Shown here: in pieces, positions 1 to 8,346 of the stretch
How positions within the stretch are numbered: the stretch's first letter is position 1
Layout: every line of letters begins with the position of its first letter
Notes under the pieces: generated by a model
Database searches by the model: none
What the model saw: the letters and a program-made list of their open reading frames with translations, nothing else
Told to the model about the DNA's origin: nothing
Made by a program: the position numbers and the translations under genes
NCBI GenBank assembly: GCA_913056235.1
Contig: CAJXMW010000001.1
Span: 992,001 to 1,056,000, forward strand
Source: an uncultured Fodinibius sp.
Lineage (GTDB): Bacteria > Bacteroidota > Rhodothermia > Balneolales > Balneolaceae
Length of the DNA stretch: 64,000 bases
Direction: 5' to 3'

Positions 1-201
1 TCAAGCGTGCCTGTTATTTACCTATCTGGCAGCGGCGACCGATATTCTTTTGAGAGGGCTAAGAAAACGGGCTTTACCGATTATTTAACGAAGCCGGTAA
101 CGAGTGGTGATCTTGAAGAACCGCTGCATTCAGCTCTTCATCAGAATGGATCATCGGATACACAAACTTCTTCTTCGCGCAAATTTGACAAAACGGCTTA
201 A
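1..201 (+). CDS. Response regulator, receiver domain C-terminal end (partial)
   Basis: Only the last 66 codons lie in the window; the gene enters from the left edge, so no start can be given. The visible part matches the second half of a CheY-like receiver: a beta strand PVIYLSG carrying the conserved Ser/Thr position, then an alanine/glycine segment (AKKTGFTDYLTKP) with the invariant lysine followed by a cis-proline. About 25 polar residues follow the receiver, so it ends with the receiver or with a receiver that is the last domain of a larger protein such as a hybrid histidine kinase. Its stop overlaps the stop of the opposite-strand reductase gene by 4 bases. The partner kinase and output cannot be seen. 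Confidence 0.75.
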   Translation, partial: SSVPVIYLSGSGDRYSFERAKKTGFTDYLTKPVTSGDLEEPLHSALHQNGSSDTQTSSSRKFDKTA

Positions 202-1196
202 TCCCGGAGGCTAACGAGCACCCTTCCTACTTGCTTGCCGTCCAGTATTTGGTCAATCTCATTGTTGAGCTCTTGGAGACTGCATGTTTTGGCTAATTGC
301 CCTAGATTATCAGGTTTCCAATCATCCGACAGTTTATTCCATAGTTCTTTTCGCAAGTCCATCAGGCAGTTGCCACTGTCCATGCCCGCCAAAGTAACGC
401 CCCGAAGAATAAAGGGATAGACATTAGTGTTCAGTTCGTGTCCCAGTACGTTGCCGCAACAGGCCACGGTACCGTTGTGCTTCGTTTGCCGAATAGCTGT
501 GTCCAACATAATGCCGCCCACAGTATCAATGACACCAGCCCACCGGCCGCTGAGCAGCGGTTTTGAAGATTTGTCTTGCACCTCATCGCGGTGAATTACA
601 GAAGCAGCGCCCATCTGTTTTAGGAAGTCTGTCTGATCCATTTTGCCCGTGGCGGCAGTGACCTCATATCCTAACTTGTCAAGGATCGCTATCGCCAGCG
701 ACCCCACACCGCCGGTGGCCCCGGTTACCAAGACGTTGCCGCTGTCCGGGTAAATTTCGTTGTGGCGAAGATGATGTACGCCGATGGCAGCAGTAAATCC
801 GGCCGTGCCCAGGATCATGCTTTCGCGCATGCTAAGCTTTTCCGGTATAGGCACAATCCAGTCAGCGGGAACTCGTATGTACTCACCGAATCCGCCAAAC
901 GTATTTTGGCCCAGGTCGTACCCGGTTACTAGTACGGAGTCCCCTTTATTAAATCGGTCATCATCACTGTTTGTTACTTTGCCAGCGGCATCAATACCGG
1001 GAATGTGGGGAAAATCCCTGGTAACGCCCTTGTTGCCGGTGGCTGAGAGCGCGTCTTTATAATTTAGCGAGGAGTAGTGGACTTCGATTAAAACATCGCC
1101 GTCAGGGAGATCATCGATAGACCAGTCCCGGACCGATCGATTAAATGTGCCATCTTCCTGTTCGGTAACCACAAGGGCTTTGAATGAATTGTTCAT
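198..1196 (-). CDS. YhdH/AcuI-type quinone oxidoreductase (MDR family)
   Basis: Medium-chain dehydrogenase/reductase without structural zinc, resembling E. coli YhdH (acrylyl-CoA reductase AcuI). These cytoplasmic NADPH enzymes reduce activated C=C bonds. The N-terminal block SSLNYKDALSATG and FPHIPGIDAAG, and the nucleotide-binding loop VTGATGGVGSLAI near residue 160, fit the family, as does the length of 332 residues. I chose the ATG at 1196 because it forms an ATGA overlap with the stop of the upstream aldehyde dehydrogenase and aligns with the YhdH start; an in-frame ATG at 1223 would add nine residues. It is the last gene of a three-gene leftward operon of reductases. The exact substrate is not known. 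Confidence 0.85.
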   Translation of the reverse strand: MNNSFKALVVTEQEDGTFNRSVRDWSIDDLPDGDVLIEVHYSSLNYKDALSATGNKGVTRDFPHIPGIDAAGKVTNSDDDRFNKGDSVLVTGYDLGQNTFGGFGEYIRVPADWIVPIPEKLSMRESMILGTAGFTAAIGVHHLRHNEIYPDSGNVLVTGATGGVGSLAIAILDKLGYEVTAATGKMDQTDFLKQMGAASVIHRDEVQDKSSKPLLSGRWAGVIDTVGGIMLDTAIRQTKHNGTVACCGNVLGHELNTNVYPFILRGVTLAGMDSGNCLMDLRKELWNKLSDDWKPDNLGQLAKTCSLQELNNEIDQILDGKQVGRVLVSLRD

Positions 1197-2563
1197 AGGA
1201 ATTTCGTCAATCGTTTTAACCATTTGAGTTTACCGCTGTATGGCGGATATCGCATCGGGATATCCAGCCAGTTTGCTTTCTTCATTACGCTCTTTTGGTG
1301 AGAAAACGTATCAAAACTCTGTTTGCCGTGATAGCTGCCAAAACCACTTTGCCCCACGCCGCCGAACGGGAGGTCCATGTTGCCCAAATGGGTAACGGTA
1401 TCGTTGATGCATCCACCGCCAAACGGGATTTCTTTAATAATGCGCTCTTGTGTCGAGGAATCCGTTGAAAAAAGGTATAGGGCAAGCGGCTTTGGTTTGG
1501 AGCGGATGGTAGTAATGGCTTCATCCAACTTATCGTAGGTAAGAATAGGTAACACAGGCCCAAAAATTTCTTCCTGCATCACGGCGTCATCCCAGCTGAT
1601 ATCGGTCATCACCGTGGGAGCAATATATCGATCATCGGGATTAGTCTGTCCGCCGATGCGGACTTTCTCAGGATCAATAAGGTTTTGCAACCGCTCGAAG
1701 TGCTTGCGGTTGAGGATACGCGCGAAGTCGGGGCTTTTACTCGGATCATCGCCGTAAAATTCATTGATTTGTTGTGCCATCAATTCGCAAAATTGGTTTT
1801 CCAGCGACTCATGGAGGTACACGTAATCGGGACTAACGCATGTTTGTCCAGCATTGATAAATTTACCCCAGGCAATACGCTTAGCAGCTAACGGAAGGTC
1901 TGCCGTTTGGTCGATGATTGTTGGGGATTTGCCCCCCAGCTCCAACGTTACCGGCGTCAGTTGTTCGGCGGCCCCCTTCATGATAATCTTGCCAACGCGT
2001 GTGCTGCCGGTAAAGAAAATATGATCCAATGGCTGACTTAGCAGCGATTGGGTGACTTCCGCATCCCCTTCCACAACGTGCAGGTAACCGGCATCAAAAT
2101 TAGGGTTTATGAGTCCAGCCAATAACGATGAGCTATTTGGCGCCAGTTCAGAAGGTTTTAGAATCGAACAGTTGCCGGCCGCTATGGATCCCAGCAGTGG
2201 AGCAATGGTCAGTTGAATTGGATAATTCCAGGCACCGATAATCAAGCTGACGCCATAGGGCTGGGAATGGATATAGTTTTTAGAGGGAAAATTTATAATA
2301 GAATCGCTTACCTTCTGTGGTTTGGCCCAGCCGGAAAGGTGTTTTATGAAATGATCAATTTCCTGATAGATCAGCAGAAGCTCAGTCTCATAAGTCTCAA
2401 ACACAGGCTTTTTAAAATCAGCATGAAGCGCATCAAAAATCTCCTGTTCGTGCTGTTGAAAAATATTCTTCAGCTTTCGCAGCTGTTTCTTTCGAAAGTC
2501 AACATCTCGGCTTTGTCCCTCGCGGAAAAAATTGTGTTGCTTTTCAACAATGTTGTCCATCAT
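1193..2563 (-). CDS. Aldehyde dehydrogenase family protein (class 3-like)
   Basis: NAD(P)-dependent aldehyde dehydrogenase of about 456 residues, the short form typical of class 3 / coniferyl-aldehyde or fatty-aldehyde enzymes (YwdH-like). Visible signatures are the general-base motif LELGGKSPT and the catalytic cysteine in NAGQTCVSPDYV, plus the conserved EEIFGPVLP and PFGGVGQSG segments toward the C terminus. It oxidises aldehydes to carboxylic acids. It starts 2 bases after the SDR stop and overlaps the downstream YhdH-like reductase by 4 bases, so the three genes are almost surely one transcript. Two methionines in a row open the protein; the first was used. The operon suggests clearance of reactive aldehydes and enoyl compounds, perhaps from lipid peroxidation; this is inference. 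Confidence 0.88.
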   Translation of the reverse strand: MMDNIVEKQHNFFREGQSRDVDFRKKQLRKLKNIFQQHEQEIFDALHADFKKPVFETYETELLLIYQEIDHFIKHLSGWAKPQKVSDSIINFPSKNYIHSQPYGVSLIIGAWNYPIQLTIAPLLGSIAAGNCSILKPSELAPNSSSLLAGLINPNFDAGYLHVVEGDAEVTQSLLSQPLDHIFFTGSTRVGKIIMKGAAEQLTPVTLELGGKSPTIIDQTADLPLAAKRIAWGKFINAGQTCVSPDYVYLHESLENQFCELMAQQINEFYGDDPSKSPDFARILNRKHFERLQNLIDPEKVRIGGQTNPDDRYIAPTVMTDISWDDAVMQEEIFGPVLPILTYDKLDEAITTIRSKPKPLALYLFSTDSSTQERIIKEIPFGGGCINDTVTHLGNMDLPFGGVGQSGFGSYHGKQSFDTFSHQKSVMKKANWLDIPMRYPPYSGKLKWLKRLTKFL

Positions 2564-2565
2564 AG

Positions 2566-3387
2566 TTACTGAGTTGATTTTCGACCTTTAAACGTATCCA
2601 TCGATTGGTAAACCTGAAAAAGTTTGCCGGCTATAAAATCAAATGCCTTTTGTGGCAGGATTCCCTTGAGGAAGGGAATCAACTTGACCATGAATGGTGC
2701 GCGTAGGTGAATCTTGTTGGCTTCAACAGCTTGGATTATGCGATCGGCAATATCATCTTTTTCTAGGAAGGGTGTCAGTAGCGGTGGTTTTACCCCCTCA
2801 AACATACCCGTCTTGATATAGCTGGGCTGCACGGTTGTAACGTTGATGCCCGTGGATTTCCGTTCAAGCTCGATACGGAGCGACTCCGACCAGCCGATCA
2901 TTCCCCACTTGCTGCCGGCATAAACCGACATATTGGGATTCGGCATCAGTCCGGCTGCCGAAGCAATGTTGACGATGTGTCCGGACTGCCGTTGTTTCAT
3001 ATCCGGCAAAAAAGCACGGCAGACATGCATTGCTCCCAGAAGGTTAATGCGGATGCCTTGGTCAATTTGTTCCCGGCTTTGCTGCTCAAACGGTCCGCCT
3101 ACTACAATACCGGCATTGTTGATGAGGATATCCACGGAACCTATATTTTTAATGAGGTCCTTGGCTGCTGAATAGATTTGCTCGGCATTACCAATATCGA
3201 CTATTCTCGTTTGTATGCTGGTTTGAAATCCATTGAGCTCCCCTCGGGCCCCTTCGAGTGCGTCTTTATTGATATCCCAAAGCGAGAGGGTAGTGGCCTT
3301 TTTGCGGGCAATATGCTTGGCCATCTGCAGGCCGATACCACTAGCGCCACCTGTAATCAGAATGTGTTTGTCAGCAAATGTACTCAT
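2566..3387 (-). CDS. Short-chain dehydrogenase/reductase (SDR)
   Basis: Classical SDR of 273 residues. It shows the Rossmann motif TGGASGIG at residues 13-20, the NNAG strand, the catalytic serine in VNIASAAG and the YxxxK pair in YAGSKWGMIGW. These enzymes interconvert alcohols and ketones using NAD(P)H. The C-terminal 70 residues, with basic and hydrophobic stretches, resemble SDRs that act on lipophilic substrates at membranes. First gene of the leftward SDR / aldehyde dehydrogenase / YhdH operon; it faces the DUF2339 gene across an 88-base divergent region that must hold the promoters. Substrate unknown. Confidence 0.87.
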   Translation of the reverse strand: MSTFADKHILITGGASGIGLQMAKHIARKKATTLSLWDINKDALEGARGELNGFQTSIQTRIVDIGNAEQIYSAAKDLIKNIGSVDILINNAGIVVGGPFEQQSREQIDQGIRINLLGAMHVCRAFLPDMKQRQSGHIVNIASAAGLMPNPNMSVYAGSKWGMIGWSESLRIELERKSTGINVTTVQPSYIKTGMFEGVKPPLLTPFLEKDDIADRIIQAVEANKIHLRAPFMVKLIPFLKGILPQKAFDFIAGKLFQVYQSMDTFKGRKSTQ

Positions 3388-3487
3388 TGTAAATCAACTC
3401 CTAGGTTTGTAAAAGTATACTGATAAATAGAGAAGAAGGTGAAAATTTCTTATATCAACGATAGTCATCATAAAGTTGAGTCATGTT

Positions 3488-5266
3488 ATGGCCGAATTAG
3501 ATAATAATGACCTGCAAGCGCGCATTGAGCGTCTCGAAAAAAAGGTAGCCCTTCTTGAGCAGAAGCTGAAATCTGAGCGTTCTGGGGATCAAAAATTGAA
3601 GGCTAAACAAAAGACGGAAACGTCCCAAAAACCGTCATCGGTTCAAGAAGAGCAGCATCGGTCTGATACCTCGCGTTTGGAAACGGCTAACGTAGAGCTG
3701 GGTGAAGAGTGGCTCAATCGTATTGGCATTGGTCTTTTGCTGGTGGGCGTGGCGTTTTTGTTCAAGTATTCGATTGATCAAGGTTGGCTAATTCCGCCGG
3801 TCCGCAGTGCCATTGGTCTCGGCATCGGGATGGTGCTTTTTGGAGCTGGCTTGCGCATGGCTGAAGAGATGAAGCCCCTGAAACAAATCTTGCTGGGTGG
3901 GGGAATAGCCGCTTTTTATATTACCGGGTTTGCAACCTTTCAGTTCTATGCCTTTCTCCCTGCAGCGGTGGTGTGGACGTTCATGGTTGTGGTGACGCTG
4001 TTATCGCTTTCACTTTCACTGCAGCAGGACGAAGCAATTCTCTCTGTGGTGGGAACGCTCGGAGCATTTGGGACTCCGTTTATGCTTTACAGCGGTGGCG
4101 GCAGCGTGGTGTTGTTGATGTGCTATACTGCGTTGGTGATGGCGGGCACGATTGCTGTTTACATGAATAAAGGCTGGAAATCACTGCTCTGGAGTATTTC
4201 GCTGGGTGGTGCATTGGTCATATTTGTTGGGATTGTGAATACGACCTATGATAGTGAGCCTGCTTCACACTTCGAGCACTGGTCGCTGCAGATGGGTGCA
4301 CTTTTTTGGCTTACCTGCGCATGGCTGTTACCTGTGTATCGCGAAATACTAAGCAGCAACAACCTGGCCCGCTGGCCCAACCCTGATATGTTGCTGGAAG
4401 ATGGTACTATTGACAAAAATATGCCTTATCACACAAGTTCCACCGCCCACCTCATGGTTTTTATCGTTCCGTTGCTAATGTTGGTGATGACTATTGGCTT
4501 GTGGGATCTTTCGATGAATCATGCGGGATTGGTGTCCATGGGGTTGGCTGTAGTCGGTGCTGGATTTTATCTGTTATTAAAAGATCGTTCGTTACCTACA
4601 CTGGGGGCAACCAACGGTTTTCTTGCACTCAGCATGTTGACCATCGGTTTTGTGCTGATGCTGGAAGGGAACTTCCTGTTCATCGTACTTTCTGTTGAGG
4701 CCGTGGCCCTGCGTTTTATTGCCAATCAAACCGGCGATACCAGACTGGGTATTAGTTCGCATCTGCTCTTCGGTTTTGTATTACTTTGGGTGATTAACTC
4801 GTTGTATTATTCGCTGGGGATGCCTTCATCAGTCGGCAGTATCGAATCGTTGACACAGTTGCTGGCTATTGTGGCAGGTGGTATTCTTATACCCCGTTGG
4901 TTGGAAAAATCGGACGCTGCCCAAGTTTATCAAACTACCAGTCACCTGCTGTTTTTGTTCTGGCTGTATCAGAAGCTATCTGTTGGCGGCAATGGCCAGG
5001 CGTGGGTGACAATATCCTGGGCAGCCTACGCTATTGGATTGCTGGTCTTTGGGTTTGTGCGGTATCGCAAAACTGTGCGACTCGTAGCCATGGCAACTAT
5101 CTTTCTCGTGGTCGGCAAACTATTCTTGATTGATTTGTCAAAGCTTGAGGCTATTTGGCGAATCTTGATCTTTATGACATTTGGTGCTGTATTTTTGATG
5201 CTGGGCTACTATTGGCAGTCCAGATGGAGTGATGGTGAAGTGGAATCCGATGTTAGCAATCAGTAA
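3488..5266 (+). CDS. DUF2339 multi-spanning membrane protein
   Basis: Large integral membrane protein of 592 residues. The first 40 residues form a heptad-rich coiled coil (ARIERLEKKVALLEQKL), followed by a charged linker, then a long series of hydrophobic segments from about residue 85 to the end, broken by a soluble loop near residues 295-320. This layout matches the DUF2339 family, whose function is not known. The motif GEEWLNRIGIGLLLVGVAFLFKY just before the first helices is typical of the family. I placed the start at the ATG at 3488; a TTG four codons earlier is also in frame. No strong Shine-Dalgarno is visible. It is not clearly co-transcribed with the peptidase 50 bases downstream. 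Confidence 0.82.
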   Translation: MAELDNNDLQARIERLEKKVALLEQKLKSERSGDQKLKAKQKTETSQKPSSVQEEQHRSDTSRLETANVELGEEWLNRIGIGLLLVGVAFLFKYSIDQGWLIPPVRSAIGLGIGMVLFGAGLRMAEEMKPLKQILLGGGIAAFYITGFATFQFYAFLPAAVVWTFMVVVTLLSLSLSLQQDEAILSVVGTLGAFGTPFMLYSGGGSVVLLMCYTALVMAGTIAVYMNKGWKSLLWSISLGGALVIFVGIVNTTYDSEPASHFEHWSLQMGALFWLTCAWLLPVYREILSSNNLARWPNPDMLLEDGTIDKNMPYHTSSTAHLMVFIVPLLMLVMTIGLWDLSMNHAGLVSMGLAVVGAGFYLLLKDRSLPTLGATNGFLALSMLTIGFVLMLEGNFLFIVLSVEAVALRFIANQTGDTRLGISSHLLFGFVLLWVINSLYYSLGMPSSVGSIESLTQLLAIVAGGILIPRWLEKSDAAQVYQTTSHLLFLFWLYQKLSVGGNGQAWVTISWAAYAIGLLVFGFVRYRKTVRLVAMATIFLVVGKLFLIDLSKLEAIWRILIFMTFGAVFLMLGYYWQSRWSDGEVESDVSNQ

Positions 5267-5316
5267 AAAAGTATTACCTTCTTTTGAAGATTTAATAACC
5301 AATTTATTCAGTAGAT

Positions 5317-6984
5317 ATGATGAAGGTAGCGAAAAGACTATTCTTATTTACGGCGGCGTTGTTGGTCACCGCCAGTTGTATGCAATCACCCGTTGACCAG
5401 GTGGCAAAAACTATTACCCAAGAAACACTGATAGAACCCATTGAGGTGCTCTCATCGGATGAATTTCAGGGTCGTAGTACCGGTGCAATAGGAGAGAAGA
5501 AAACAGTTAACTATCTGGTTGGTAAGCTCAAAGATTATGGGCTCAAGGGTGGGGCCGACGATGGCAGCTTTGTGCAGGAAGTGCCGCTTACGGGCCAGAA
5601 GACGGCTCAAGATGCCCAGGTTACAATCACTAAGAATGGTTCCACTGTCCACCAATTTGATTACTATACTGATTTTATGGCTTGGCCCAGCAACCTGGCC
5701 GAAGAGGTGTCCATCGATCAGGCCGAGCTGGTGTATGTGGGCTACGGGATTCAGGCGCCAGAAGAGAATTGGGACGACTTCAAAGAGGCCGATGTGAAGG
5801 GAAAAATACTGGTTGTTAAGAATAATGATCCCAACGAGGATCCGGATCTGTTCAAAGGTAAAACACGACTGTACTATGGGCGCTATGATTATAAATATGA
5901 GAAGGCAAAGGAGTTGGGCGCGGCCGGTGTACTCATTATTCACACAACGCCTTCGGCCGGTTACGGCTGGAATGTAGTGGCCAACAGCTGGAGTCGAGAG
6001 CGGTTCTATCTGCGCGGCAATGAAACCATCCAGGATTCTCCCACCAAGTTTAATGGCTGGCTTACGAAAGAAGCCAGCACGGCGCTATTCGAAAGTGCGG
6101 GACTTGATCTGGAGCAACAGCTTGAAGCGGCTGAGAGCCGATCATTTGAACCGGTTTCGCTCGAGGGACTTCGCCTGAGCCTGGACCTTTCGGCCACCTA
6201 TCGGGAGCAAAATGCTAAGAATGTGCTGGGCATGATTGAAGGATCCAATGAAAGCCTCAAGGATGAGTATATGATATTTACAGCACATCATGATCACCTG
6301 GGTATTACGCAGCCTGTAGAAGGGGATTCCATTAATAATGGCGCACTTGATAACGCGGCCGGAGTAAGTGCGCTGTTGAATATGGCGCGTGGTTACAAAA
6401 AATTGCAGCCACAGCTCAAGCGCAGCGTGCTCTTTCTGATTGTAGGCGCTGAGGAGGTAGGGTTGCTGGGATCCAAATACTGGGCCGAACATCCGACCGT
6501 TCATCCCGGCAAAGTTACGGCTAATATCAACCTGGATGGCATGAATGTGTATGGCAAAACCAATGACTTGGTGCTGGTGGGCTATGGACGCAATGGAGTA
6601 AGTGATGTGATCGAGAAGGTAGCAGATGAACGGGGCCGGGACGTTAAGCCGGATGCCCATCCCGATAAGGGATACTTTTATCGCTCAGATCACTTTTCGC
6701 TGGCCAAGAAAGGAATCCCGGCGGTATTTCCCAATTCTGGCAACGAATTTATCGACAAGCCGGAAGATTATGCAGCTACGGTTGATAGTCTGCAAAATGC
6801 CAACTACCATACGGTGAATGATGAGATTAATGAATACTGGGATCTCGCTGGGATGGTGCAGGATGTGCGGCTCTTTTTTGATGCCGGCTATCGCATTATT
6901 AATGACAGTGAGATGCAGAGATGGCAGCAGGGCGATGAATTTAAACAGGTTCGCCTGGATATGATTCAGGCGGCCTCAGAATAA
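5317..6984 (+). CDS. M28 family zinc aminopeptidase with PA domain, exported
   Basis: Exported metallopeptidase of 555 residues. The N terminus is a signal peptide with a possible lipobox ending at Cys21 (VTASC), so it may be a lipoprotein. A protease-associated domain lies at about residues 130-270. The M28 catalytic core follows with the usual two-zinc ligand order: His324 and Asp326 in the AHHDHLG motif, Asp345 in NGALDNAAG, Glu379/Glu380 in GAEEVGLLG, Asp407 in NLDGMN and His459 in YRSDHFSLAKKG. All key residues are present, so it should be active, removing N-terminal amino acids from peptides in the periplasm or at the cell surface. Two in-frame ATG codons open the gene; the first is given. 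Confidence 0.9.
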   Translation: MMKVAKRLFLFTAALLVTASCMQSPVDQVAKTITQETLIEPIEVLSSDEFQGRSTGAIGEKKTVNYLVGKLKDYGLKGGADDGSFVQEVPLTGQKTAQDAQVTITKNGSTVHQFDYYTDFMAWPSNLAEEVSIDQAELVYVGYGIQAPEENWDDFKEADVKGKILVVKNNDPNEDPDLFKGKTRLYYGRYDYKYEKAKELGAAGVLIIHTTPSAGYGWNVVANSWSRERFYLRGNETIQDSPTKFNGWLTKEASTALFESAGLDLEQQLEAAESRSFEPVSLEGLRLSLDLSATYREQNAKNVLGMIEGSNESLKDEYMIFTAHHDHLGITQPVEGDSINNGALDNAAGVSALLNMARGYKKLQPQLKRSVLFLIVGAEEVGLLGSKYWAEHPTVHPGKVTANINLDGMNVYGKTNDLVLVGYGRNGVSDVIEKVADERGRDVKPDAHPDKGYFYRSDHFSLAKKGIPAVFPNSGNEFIDKPEDYAATVDSLQNANYHTVNDEINEYWDLAGMVQDVRLFFDAGYRIINDSEMQRWQQGDEFKQVRLDMIQAASE

Positions 6985-7031
6985 TAGAAAAACAGCAAAA
7001 TTTTTAAGCTCACGAACAGTTATATCAACTA

Positions 7032-7664
7032 ATGTTAAAAGAACTCTTACTAGTGATGAATAAAGTATCTTTGATTGCATTGCTTGTTGTCGGCTTGATG
7101 CTGGGAGCAGGTACCATTTCTCAAACTCAGGCACAAAGCAGCTCTGATGAATCAGATGAAAAGGTGTCTATCACCATGACGGAGTATAGCGATTATCAGT
7201 GCCCCGCCTGTGCGTATTTTTATCCTATAGTGAAAAAGCTAAAGGATAAATATGGCAGCCAGCTGAAGATGAATTACAAGTTTTTTCCACTGAATAGTCA
7301 CCGATATTCTGCATTGGCAGCGCGCGCAGCGCAAGCGGCTAAAAATCAGGGTAAATTTCTTGAGATGCACAACTTGTTGTTTGAAAATCAAAAGCAATGG
7401 TCGGAATCTCCGAATCCGGGTCCCACGTTTGTGAACTATGCCCGTGAACTCAATTTGGATATCGAACAGTTTAGAGATGAATTGAATGCCCGCGAAACGC
7501 AGGAGACAGTAATGAAACAGAAGAAGGAGGGACGGCAAGCAGGAGTTAATGCAACACCCACCTTTATTATTGAGGGTGAAATGTTAAGTTCGTTGCCGGA
7601 ATCCTTTTCTGAGTTTGACCGTATTGTGGAACAGTATCTCAACGAAAAGAAAAAAGAAAGCTGA
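7032..7664 (+). CDS. DsbA-like thioredoxin-fold protein, exported
   Basis: Thioredoxin-fold protein of the DsbA/DSBA-like oxidoreductase group, 210 residues. A hydrophobic export signal ends near an Ala-X-Ala-like site (QTQAQ). The active site is CPAC in the YSDYQCPACAYFYP segment, followed by an inserted helical domain and the cis-proline loop NATPTFII, as in DsbA and in bacterial extracellular thioredoxin-like proteins. It probably makes or isomerises disulfides in periplasmic proteins. A second start at 7056 gives a more typical signal peptide (MNKVSLIALL) and may be the real one. It is followed 8 bases later by the carbonic anhydrase gene. No DsbB/VKOR partner is in the window. Confidence 0.85.
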   Translation: MLKELLLVMNKVSLIALLVVGLMLGAGTISQTQAQSSSDESDEKVSITMTEYSDYQCPACAYFYPIVKKLKDKYGSQLKMNYKFFPLNSHRYSALAARAAQAAKNQGKFLEMHNLLFENQKQWSESPNPGPTFVNYARELNLDIEQFRDELNARETQETVMKQKKEGRQAGVNATPTFIIEGEMLSSLPESFSEFDRIVEQYLNEKKKES

Positions 7665-7672
7665 GTTAACCG

Positions 7673-8215
7673 ATGGTTTACGAATTTTTGGGCAAGGAGC
7701 CTGATTTCCCCGATTCGGTATTTGTAGCTCCCAGCGCTGATATTATTGGAGATGTTACCTTTGGTGAGGAGAGTAGTGCTTGGTTTAATGTCACGATACG
7801 AGGCGACGTCAACTGGATTGAAGTTGGTGAACGCAGCAATGTGCAGGATAATACGTGCATCCACGTGATGAACCAAACGGGTCCTACCGAAATTGGGGAC
7901 GAAGTCACCATTGGGCACAACGCTATGATTCACGGCTGTACGATTCACGACCGTGCGCTGATTGGCATCCATGCAACTATTCTGGATGAGGCGGTGATCG
8001 AATCCGACGTGATTGTAGCAGCGGGTAGTTTGGTTCCGCCGGGCAAGCGATTGGAATCAGGTTATATGTATATGGGCTCTCCGGTGGAGCAGACCCGTAA
8101 GCTCACGGATGAAGAAATTGTTTCCATCAAAGAGCACGCTGACAACTACGTCAAATATTCCCGTGCGTATATGCAGAAGGATACCTACGAGGAGAATCCG
8201 TTCTATTCCAGGTAG
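7673..8215 (+). CDS. Gamma-class carbonic anhydrase family protein
   Basis: Left-handed beta-helix protein of 180 residues, made of hexapeptide repeats (for example IGDVTFGEESSAWFNVTIRGDV). It matches the YrdA/PaaY/gamma carbonic anhydrase family, trimeric cytoplasmic enzymes with a metal held by three histidines between subunits. The likely ligands are the histidine in CIHVMNQT and the pair in TIGHNAMIHGC, all present. Family members hydrate CO2, or act as CoA-ester hydrolases or chaperones. The C-terminal helix (residues about 145-180) is normal for the family. It starts 8 bases after the DsbA-like gene and ends before a weak hairpin terminator. Confidence 0.88.
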   Translation: MVYEFLGKEPDFPDSVFVAPSADIIGDVTFGEESSAWFNVTIRGDVNWIEVGERSNVQDNTCIHVMNQTGPTEIGDEVTIGHNAMIHGCTIHDRALIGIHATILDEAVIESDVIVAAGSLVPPGKRLESGYMYMGSPVEQTRKLTDEEIVSIKEHADNYVKYSRAYMQKDTYEENPFYSR

Positions 8216-8263
8216 TTTCTTCTTAAGAACACCCCGTCCCGTACTTTAACCCACAAGCTGCCC

Positions 8264-8283
8264 ACCCTTGATAGAGGGTTTTT
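8264..8283 (+). terminator. Weak hairpin terminator after carbonic anhydrase gene
   Basis: A 5-base-pair stem (ACCCT / AGGGT) with a 6-base loop runs directly into five T residues. It lies about 50 bases past the stop of the gamma carbonic anhydrase gene, between convergent genes. The stem is short, so efficiency is doubtful. Confidence 0.4.
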
Positions 8284-8346
8284 CCTAAGAGTTCGGGTAG
8301 AGTATATGGGAGTCAGATCTTCATTTAATTATTGAATTACGATATC

